A DNA stretch of 64,000 nucleotides from Acidobacteria bacterium Mor1 (GTDB lineage: Bacteria > Acidobacteriota > Polarisedimenticolia > Polarisedimenticolales > Polarisedimenticolaceae), in NCBI GenBank assembly GCA_001664505.1, contig CP011806.1:5878153-5942152 (forward strand), in the 5' to 3' direction. Below the pieces are notes generated by a model. The model was not told the origin of the DNA and did no database searches. It worked only from the letters and a program-made list of their open reading frames with translations. Both the position numbers and the translations under genes were made by a program. Shown one piece after another: positions 58,905 to 64,000 of this stretch. Position 1 is the stretch's first letter. Each line of letters starts with the position of its first letter.

Positions 58905-59212
58905 GCGAGGTCGAACCCACAACCGGCGTGGAGCCGGGGGAAGAGCTCGCGCCGCGCAAGCAGGTCTCGACGCTGCGTAAGATCTTCGACTGGATCCTCG
59001 GGATCCTGTTGATCGTTGCGGGCATCATCGCCGGCCCGATTCCGATCCTCCAGGGCTGGATCTTCGTCGGCCTCGGGTTGATGGTGCTGAGCAGCCACAG
59101 CCGTTTGGCGCGCAAGCTGCTGGACCGGCTGAAGCAGGCCGGCCACGACATCAAGGCGCGGGTCGGCGGCCGCGGCAAGAGCGGCGACGAACCCCCCAAG
59201 GAAACGAGCTAG
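58901..59212 (+). CDS. Small membrane protein resembling the PGPGW family
   Basis: 103 residues from a GTG overlapping the dapF stop (GTGA). Two hydrophobic helices (about 31-53 and 56-75) joined by GPIPILQGW, a variant of the PGPGW motif, followed by a basic tail (HSRLARKLLDRLKQ). Function unknown. The stop lies in a CTAG shared with the convergent transporter gene. Confidence 0.78.
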   Translation: MSEVEPTTGVEPGEELAPRKQVSTLRKIFDWILGILLIVAGIIAGPIPILQGWIFVGLGLMVLSSHSRLARKLLDRLKQAGHDIKARVGGRGKSGDEPPKETS

Positions 59213-60081
59213 CTCGCGTCTTTCGCTCGCGGCCAGAGTTCGGTCACGAGCATCCCGGCCAGAATCAGGATCGATCCGGCGATCTCGCCGCTGCCGAACC
59301 GTTCGCCCGCAAAGGCGAAGGCGGTGACCGTGGCGAAGACCGGCTCCATCGTCAGGATCACCGCGGCCCGGGTCGGGGTGGTCTTGCGCTGGGCGTAGTT
59401 CTGGGCCATCACCGCGATCAAGCTTCCGAGGAACGCGGTGGCCAGCAGGGCGGCCCACACGTCGGGGGTCGAGACCCAGCGCGGCGTTTCCAGCAGGGTC
59501 GCCGGCCAGCAGAGCAGCGCGACCCAGAACATCTGGGCGAACAGCAGCGGCAGCAGTTCGCAGCGCCGGCTGAAGCGATCCACCGCCAGGATCTGGACGG
59601 CGAAGGAGAGGGCGCAGCCGAGGGTCAGCAGGTCGCCGCGCAGCCAGTTGCGCGGGTCGACGCCGGTGAGCAGCACCAGCCCCGCCGTGGCCAGCAACAC
59701 GCCGATCACCGATCCCGCCGCGGGCAGCCGTCGCAGCACGACGACCAGCAGCAGGGGGACCATCACCACGTAGAGCCCGGTCAGGAACGCCGAGCGTGCG
59801 GCTCCGATCTCCTCGAGGCCGACGGTCTGGAGGGCGAACCCGACCATCAGCGGCGCACCGACGGCGAAGCCCGCGATCCAGGCCTCGCGGGAGGGCCAGG
59901 TCCGGCGCACCACCACCACGGGCAGCAGCATCAGCAGCGCCAGGGTGAAGCGCAGCGCGTTGAACAGCAGCGAGGAGACCCGCTCGATGGCGGCGTCGAC
60001 CACCACGAAGGTGCTGCCCCAGATCAGGGCGGCGCCGAGCAGGACGAGGTCTGCGCGGAGGGTGTGGTTGCGGTTCGCGAT
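59209..60081 (-). CDS. EamA/DMT family transporter with a non-canonical start
   Basis: About 290 residues if started at ATC (60079-60081), or 265 from the first ordinary start (GTG at 60006), which would cut off most of the first helix (ADLVLLGAALIWGSTF is encoded upstream). Ten-helix EamA layout with two repeats (ALIWGST...FNALRFTLALLMLLP and FTL...MEPVFATVTAFAFAGE). Probably exports amino acids or metabolites. Between the TAG at 60097-60099 and the GTG at 60006 there is no ATG, GTG or TTG in this frame; GGAG lies seven bases before the ATC. Confidence 0.85.
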   Translation of the reverse strand: MANRNHTLRADLVLLGAALIWGSTFVVVDAAIERVSSLLFNALRFTLALLMLLPVVVVRRTWPSREAWIAGFAVGAPLMVGFALQTVGLEEIGAARSAFLTGLYVVMVPLLLVVVLRRLPAAGSVIGVLLATAGLVLLTGVDPRNWLRGDLLTLGCALSFAVQILAVDRFSRRCELLPLLFAQMFWVALLCWPATLLETPRWVSTPDVWAALLATAFLGSLIAVMAQNYAQRKTTPTRAAVILTMEPVFATVTAFAFAGERFGSGEIAGSILILAGMLVTELWPRAKDAS

Positions 60082-60096
60082 CGAAGCGCTCCGAAC

Positions 60097-61092
60097 CTAC
60101 TCCGCGGGAGGCAGAAGCTCGGCGTTGCCGGCGGCCAGGACCTGAACGAAGGCGCTGTGCAGGATCTCGAGACCGCCCGGTCCCAGGTGCGAGTAGCGGC
60201 GCATGAAGGTCTCGCGGCCCCGGTTCAGGTGATCACCGATGCGCTTGGCCAGGTCGCCGTTCTGGCGGCCGAGCATTACCGACTCCTCGTTGTAGAGCCG
60301 GATATCGGTGGCGATCAACTTGGCGTAGCGCTTTGCCGAGACCTGATCGGGATTCTCCTCGGCCTCGGCGGGCTTGCTTTCCACCGGAGCCATCGCCGAC
60401 GGTTCCGGGCGGATGCCCGGGTTGGTTCCGGCGGAAACTCGCGGAGTGGTCTCGGCGGAAGGCTGAATCACCTCTACCGCAGGCGTATCCGCTTCGACGG
60501 TGGGGGCGGTGGCCGGCGCCGCAGTGGCCTCGTTCACGGGAGCAGGGGCCGCGGGAGCCTGGGCCGCCGCTGCCTGATTCGCCGTAGCCTGATTCGCGGC
60601 AGGCGACGGCTGTTGGGCCGGCCGCAGCTTACGGCGGGCCAGATCCAGGTCGAGCTTGAGCTCGGCGAACTGTCCGAGAATCGAGAGGGTGGCCGGATTC
60701 CAGCCGGTGGATTCCTGCCCCCGCTCGGCGAGCAGCAGCGCCACGGCTCGTCCGCCGACCCGGACGGCCAGGGCGACGGTTTCGCCGGCCGGCGGTTGTC
60801 CGAAGTCGGGTGCGGCGACACCGTCGGGTTTGGTCACGAGCCCCTGGCCGGACTCCAGGACCTCGCCGACCCAGCCGTTGCGTGCGTCGTCGCTCCATTC
60901 CTTGAGCCGCGGGCTCAACGAGGGCTCGTAGCCGACGCAACCCCAGCCCTTGACCTTGCCCTGGCGGACCAGGAAGATCGCGCAACGGGACGATCCGACC
61001 CGGGACGCGTCGAGCAGCTTGTGAAAGACCTCGGACGGGGTACCGGCGCCGGCGAGCGCGCCCACTTTCTGAGCGAGGGTATCGAACGACAC
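60097..61092 (-). CDS. GAF-like protein with Pro/Ala linker and conserved helical C-terminus
   Basis: 331 residues from a GTG at 61092, six bases after GGAGG; the TTG at 61098 overlaps that site. Residues about 1-155 form a GAF-like domain (TPSEVFHKLLDASRVGSSRCAIF, VALAVRVGGRAVALLLAERG). Then an Ala/Pro-rich linker (about 160-245), and a compact helical domain (KRYAKLIATDIRLYNEESV, GDLAKRIGDHLNRGRETFMRR). Similar helical domains end diverse signalling proteins of Acidobacteria and Myxococcota. Likely a cytoplasmic signalling protein. Confidence 0.82.
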   Translation of the reverse strand: MSFDTLAQKVGALAGAGTPSEVFHKLLDASRVGSSRCAIFLVRQGKVKGWGCVGYEPSLSPRLKEWSDDARNGWVGEVLESGQGLVTKPDGVAAPDFGQPPAGETVALAVRVGGRAVALLLAERGQESTGWNPATLSILGQFAELKLDLDLARRKLRPAQQPSPAANQATANQAAAAQAPAAPAPVNEATAAPATAPTVEADTPAVEVIQPSAETTPRVSAGTNPGIRPEPSAMAPVESKPAEAEENPDQVSAKRYAKLIATDIRLYNEESVMLGRQNGDLAKRIGDHLNRGRETFMRRYSHLGPGGLEILHSAFVQVLAAGNAELLPPAE

Positions 61093-61183
61093 GGACAACC
61101 TCCGATGAGTTCAGCAGGACACCGCGACTTTAGCACCGGGCCGGGGCCCAGAGAAGAGTTGATCCGAGCGGATTCGAGGCGGG

Positions 61184-62170
61184 TCAGCGCAGGCGCGGAT
61201 CGTTCAGCAGGGGCGCGAACTCGCTGAATCCCGGCAAAACCACCCGCATTCCTGGGGCAATGCGCACCAGCTCGGCCAGCACCTCGATCGCCTCGGAGGG
61301 GCGTTCGGCGCGTGCGAGGACCGAGGCGCGGTTCAGCCGGTAGATCGTCTCGTCGGGCGCGAAGCGGGAGGCCTCGCCGTAGGCGCGCTCGGCGGCATGG
61401 TCGTCGCCGGTCTCCTCGAAAACCCGGGCCAGGTTGTTCCAGGTCGGGTGGTAGTCGTGGCGCAGCTGGAGTGCCTGGACGTAAGCCCGTACGGCGTCGC
61501 CCCAGCGGTGGGCCTGGGCCAGGGTCAGCCCGAGGTTGTGCCAGGCCTCGTGGTCCTGCCGCTGAATGCGCAGTGCCGTGCGCAGGGCCTGCTCCGCCTC
61601 GTCGAGCAGGCCGAGATCGAGGCAGGTCGTGCCCAGGTTGTACCAGACGCCGTGGTCCTGTGGGACCAGCTCCGCCGCCTGGCGGTAGGCGTCCATGGCG
61701 CCCCGGGCGTCGCCGATACGGCTCAGCGCCAGGGCCAGGTTGAACCAGACCTGGTGATCCCGGGGTTCGAGCTGGAGCGACTGCCGGTAGTGTTCGACGG
61801 CGTCGTCGAAGCGTTCGAGGTCGCAGAGCACGTTCCCCAGATTGAACCAGACGGCATAGGCATGAGGGTTGCGCTCGAGGGCGGAGTGGTAACAGGTCTC
61901 GGCCCGCTCGAGTTGGTCGAGCAGGGCATAACAGTTGCCCAGGTTGTTCCAGCTCTCGAAAGGAGCCGGATTCAGGGCGACCGCCTGTTCGAACTCGATG
62001 GCCGCGGCGCGGTAGTCTCCGCGCTCCCACGCACCTTCGGCGGCGGCCAGACGTGTTTCCACCTCGCCGTCACGATGCGGCCGGGGTTCGCCTCCTCGAA
62101 CGTGGATGGCGCTCCTCCGGCCAGGAGCTTTGCGGCCGGTCCCGATTCCCTTGCGCGTTCGATCCGTCAC
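61184..62170 (-). CDS. TPR-repeat protein
   Basis: 328 residues from a GTG at 62170. After a basic N-terminal 40 residues, seven TPRs follow each other with W/N-L-G signatures (SWNNLGNCYALLDQLERAE, VWFNLGNVLCDLERFDDAV, VWYNLGTTCLDLGLLDEAE, WHNLGLTLAQAHRWGDAV). No signal peptide. It probably mediates protein-protein contacts. It may be co-transcribed with the GAF gene 91 bases downstream. Confidence 0.85.
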   Translation of the reverse strand: MTDRTRKGIGTGRKAPGRRSAIHVRGGEPRPHRDGEVETRLAAAEGAWERGDYRAAAIEFEQAVALNPAPFESWNNLGNCYALLDQLERAETCYHSALERNPHAYAVWFNLGNVLCDLERFDDAVEHYRQSLQLEPRDHQVWFNLALALSRIGDARGAMDAYRQAAELVPQDHGVWYNLGTTCLDLGLLDEAEQALRTALRIQRQDHEAWHNLGLTLAQAHRWGDAVRAYVQALQLRHDYHPTWNNLARVFEETGDDHAAERAYGEASRFAPDETIYRLNRASVLARAERPSEAIEVLAELVRIAPGMRVVLPGFSEFAPLLNDPRLR

Positions 62171-62254
62171 GGATGCGTGTCCTTCAGGGGGGGAAGGCTT
62201 GCCGATTCAAACACTTTGCAGACTCAGCGTCAACGTATCTTGTCTGCGATATCA

Positions 62255-62275
62255 AGTTGTGGAATTGCAACAACT
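62255..62275. promoter_or_regulatory. Inverted repeat between the TPR gene and lpxC
   Basis: AGTTGT (62255-62260) and ACAACT (62270-62275) form a perfect inverted repeat around GGAATTGCA in the most AT-rich part of this 236-base divergent intergenic region. It could be an operator. Confidence 0.35.
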
Positions 62276-62371
62276 CTGGGGCATGATTGTCGCTGCCGAT
62301 CGGTCGGAGCGCGCTACCGTTTCTCGACCGAACCCGGACCGGGGGCGGGGAGCCGCTTCGGCGAAAAGGTC

Positions 62372-62377
62372 TACAAT
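62372..62377 (+). promoter_or_regulatory. Possible -10 element of lpxC
   Basis: TACAAT 29 bases before the lpxC ATG; the leader contains GGAGGGGTGGAG as ribosome-binding site. No good -35. Confidence 0.4.
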
Positions 62378-62406
62378 GTTGCGGCGGAGGGGTGGAGCCG
62401 AAACCG

Positions 62407-63297
62407 ATGCTCACGAGACGCACGCTGGCCCGGGACGCGAAGATCGAGGGGATCGGTCTGCATACCGGCAAGATGGTCCACATGCACCTGCGGCCGGCGC
62501 CGTCGGGCAGCGGCATCGTGTTCGTTCGCACCGACCTTGATCACGCCGAGATTCCCGCGACTCTCGCCCACGTGGGCCCGAGCTTCTACGCCACCGTGAT
62601 CGGCCGCGAGGAGGTCACGGTTTCGACCATCGAGCACCTGATGGCGGCTCTCTACGCGCTGCAGATCGACGACGTGCGCGTCGAGCTGGACGGTCCCGAG
62701 GTCCCGGTGATGGACGGTTCCTCCCGTCCCTTCGTCGACGCGCTGCGCAAGGCGGGCAGCTCCGAGCACGATGAGCCCCGCCAGTACATCACCATCATCC
62801 GTCCGGTCTCGGTCAGCCATGACGAGAAGCGTGTGGCGATCTATCCCTGCTCCGAGTTCCGGGTGACCTACGCCATCGACTTCGACCACCCTCGGCTCGG
62901 TTACCAGGAGTTGACCGCGGGGCTCTGGGGGCAGCGTGCCTTCGACGAGAAGCTGGCCCCGGCGCGCACCTTCACCTTCGAGCGGGACGTTCAGGCGCTG
63001 CAGCGGGAAGGGCTGGCGCTGGGTGGTTCGCTGGACAACGCCGTGGTGATCGGGGACGAGGGCATCCTCAACCAGGAGCTGCGCTTTCCCGACGAGTTCG
63101 TCCGGCACAAGATGCTGGACCTGACCGGCGACCTGTCGCTGCTGGGGCACCCTGTGCGCGGTCACGTCGTCGCCTACCGGGCCGGACACGACATGCATCT
63201 GCGTCTGGCCAAGCGAATTCTCGAATGCGGCGATTGCTGGTACCTCGCGCCCTGGTCGGGCGCGGGCATGAATCACGAAGCGGCAGCCGGAGCGTGA
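62407..63297 (+). CDS. lpxC: UDP-3-O-acyl-N-acetylglucosamine deacetylase LpxC
   Basis: 296 residues from the ATG behind GGAGGGGTGGAGCC. Zinc ligands are visible: His77 in STIEHLMAAL and the His/Asp of HKMLDLTGDL; GIGLHTG (about 16-21) and GPEVPVMDGSS are also typical, and a late His in YRAGHD serves as general acid. It commits lipid A synthesis by removing the acetyl group from UDP-acyl-GlcNAc. Divergent from a TPR gene; overlaps the DUF4390 gene by four bases (GTGA). Confidence 0.96.
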   Translation: MLTRRTLARDAKIEGIGLHTGKMVHMHLRPAPSGSGIVFVRTDLDHAEIPATLAHVGPSFYATVIGREEVTVSTIEHLMAALYALQIDDVRVELDGPEVPVMDGSSRPFVDALRKAGSSEHDEPRQYITIIRPVSVSHDEKRVAIYPCSEFRVTYAIDFDHPRLGYQELTAGLWGQRAFDEKLAPARTFTFERDVQALQREGLALGGSLDNAVVIGDEGILNQELRFPDEFVRHKMLDLTGDLSLLGHPVRGHVVAYRAGHDMHLRLAKRILECGDCWYLAPWSGAGMNHEAAAGA

Positions 63298-63887
63298 GGC
63301 GGGCGGCCGTCGGCCTGCGACGCGGTTGCGGCCTGCTCCTGGTGCTCGGGGCGGTCTGTGTCTCATGGGCCGGTTCCGGTCTCGACCCGGTCATTTCCGA
63401 TCTCAGTTCCCGCATCGACGATGACGAGCTGCTGGTCAGCTTCCGGCTGGATCACGCGCTGTCCGAGGACACCCTCGAGCGCCTGCATTCCGGGGACGCG
63501 CTGCAGTTCCAGCACCGGGTCGAGTTGATTCGAAGGAAGGCCTACTGGGTGACCCCCAACCGTACCCTCGGCCGCACCGTGGTGGAGTCCCAGGTCGAGT
63601 ACGACTCGCTGACCCGCCAGTACAGGCTCTACCGCCGCACCGAGAACGAGACCCGCGGCGACGCGCAGCCCTACGTCGATACCGAGGTGCGGCGCAGCAC
63701 CAAGTCGCTGGCCGAGGCGGTGGACTGGCTGGTCGCCATGCAGGACGTGCCCCTGGCCTGGTCCCCGGACCCGGCCCTCGAGGACCGGCTCAAGGTCCGG
63801 GTGGAGTCGCTCTTCGGCCGCCGCATGATCCTCTACATGGTGCCCTCCCGCCGCTCGATCGCGGCGGAGCTGCGGCTGGAGTTCTGA
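63294..63887 (+). CDS. DUF4390 domain-containing secreted protein
   Basis: 197 residues from the GTG of the GTGA overlap with lpxC. Signal peptide (about 1-24, ending WAGSG), then DELLVSFRLDHALSEDTLERLHSG, FQHRVELIRRKAYW, and a RRTENETRGD-containing beta-rich DUF4390 domain. In many Proteobacteria DUF4390 precedes the NtrY-like sensor kinase, and the gene that starts right after this one may be such a kinase. Confidence 0.87.
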   Translation: MRRAAVGLRRGCGLLLVLGAVCVSWAGSGLDPVISDLSSRIDDDELLVSFRLDHALSEDTLERLHSGDALQFQHRVELIRRKAYWVTPNRTLGRTVVESQVEYDSLTRQYRLYRRTENETRGDAQPYVDTEVRRSTKSLAEAVDWLVAMQDVPLAWSPDPALEDRLKVRVESLFGRRMILYMVPSRRSIAAELRLEF

Positions 63888-63893
63888 TCGCCG

Positions 63894-64000
63894 ATGCCGA
63901 CCAGCCGCCGCAACTTCCGATGGCTTCTGATGCTGGTGCTGATCGCCGCGGTGGTCGGGATCTACGTGCTGGCCTCCCGGCTGGCCGAGCTCGGCCCCGA
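63894..64000 (+). CDS. N-terminal fragment of a membrane protein, probably an NtrY-like sensor kinase
   Basis: Only about 35 residues before the window edge: a short basic start (MPTSRRNFRW) then a hydrophobic helix (LLMLVLIAAVVGIYVLA). Its position six bases after DUF4390 matches the DUF4390-NtrY arrangement, so a membrane histidine kinase is likely, but nothing catalytic is visible. Confidence 0.55.
   Translation, partial: MPTSRRNFRWLLMLVLIAAVVGIYVLASRLAELGP

Noticed and set aside
1-64000. Mobile elements, phage genes, toxin-antitoxin or defence systems, tRNA and rRNA genes
   Set aside because: I looked for transposase, integrase, restriction and Cas motifs, tRNA T-loop patterns and rRNA-like sequence and found none; codon and base usage look uniform across the window.

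Overview
This is a GC-rich (roughly two-thirds G+C), tightly packed bacterial chromosome segment with 57 protein-coding genes, two of them cut by the window ends. I found no tRNA, rRNA, CRISPR array, transposase or phage gene. No stretch longer than about 250 bases lacks a gene. The gene set points to a diderm, LPS-making heterotroph: LpxC, an LpxL/HtrB-type acyltransferase, MsbA, two LPS-kinase-like proteins, BamD, a TonB-dependent receptor and many lipoproteins. Several families are typical of Acidobacteriota: an ECF sigma factor coupled to a Ser/Thr kinase with TPRs, an acidobacterial-type VWFA protein, and exported proteins with a lineage-style Cys-containing C-terminal domain. Acidobacteriota (perhaps the Thermoanaerobaculia) is my best guess; it is inference, not proven.

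Layout. 1-5.6 kb: a molybdenum hydroxylase pair, a TPR-Ser/Thr kinase with its coupled ECF sigma factor, a small secreted protein and a DUF2277 protein. 5.7-16.4 kb: TonB receptor, Tat-exported vanadium-haloperoxidase-like enzyme, PQQ-type propeller lipoprotein, spermidine-synthase-like protein and a large exported alpha-mannosidase-like hydrolase. 16.4-20.5 kb: membrane methyltransferase, MsbA and two divergent LPS-kinase-like genes. 20.5-29.1 kb: VWA protein, an ECF sigma/anti-sigma/bactofilin-like membrane protein operon, a Lon-family protease and two tandem GAPDH-type genes. 29.2-37.5 kb: metzincin-like protease operon, LPS acyltransferase with a lipoprotein-type isoaspartyl methyltransferase, patatin, Mpl and a class I amidotransferase. 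37.6-40.1 kb: FecR-like exported protein with a very basic tail. 40.3-45.9 kb: a long co-directional cluster def-fmt-rsmB-PASTA protein-rpe-thioesterase-bamD. 45.9-54.8 kb: a propeller lipoprotein/selenoperoxiredoxin/4-TM operon, DUF72, ADP-forming acyl-CoA synthetase, PqqB-like lipoprotein and a hybrid histidine kinase. 55-64 kb: hslVU, an LptM-like/FN3 lipoprotein, dapF, a small membrane protein, an EamA transporter, a GAF protein, a TPR protein, lpxC, DUF4390 and the start of a membrane protein that is probably a sensor kinase.

Most striking result: the peroxiredoxin at 46407-46856 carries an in-frame TGA exactly where the BCP family has its peroxidatic cysteine. A hairpin with a GG-containing apical loop begins 9 bases after the TGA, at the distance expected of a bacterial SECIS element. 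The gene is best read as a selenoprotein, and ordinary gene callers will truncate it. Other notable points are a GAPDH paralogue that lost its phosphate-binding arginine and glycine, an EamA transporter with no ordinary start codon, and recurrent -10-like hexamers, several only 5-6 bases upstream of start codons, which suggests leaderless transcripts.

Start codons were chosen from ribosome-binding sites, stop/start overlaps and family length; GTG and TTG starts are common here.
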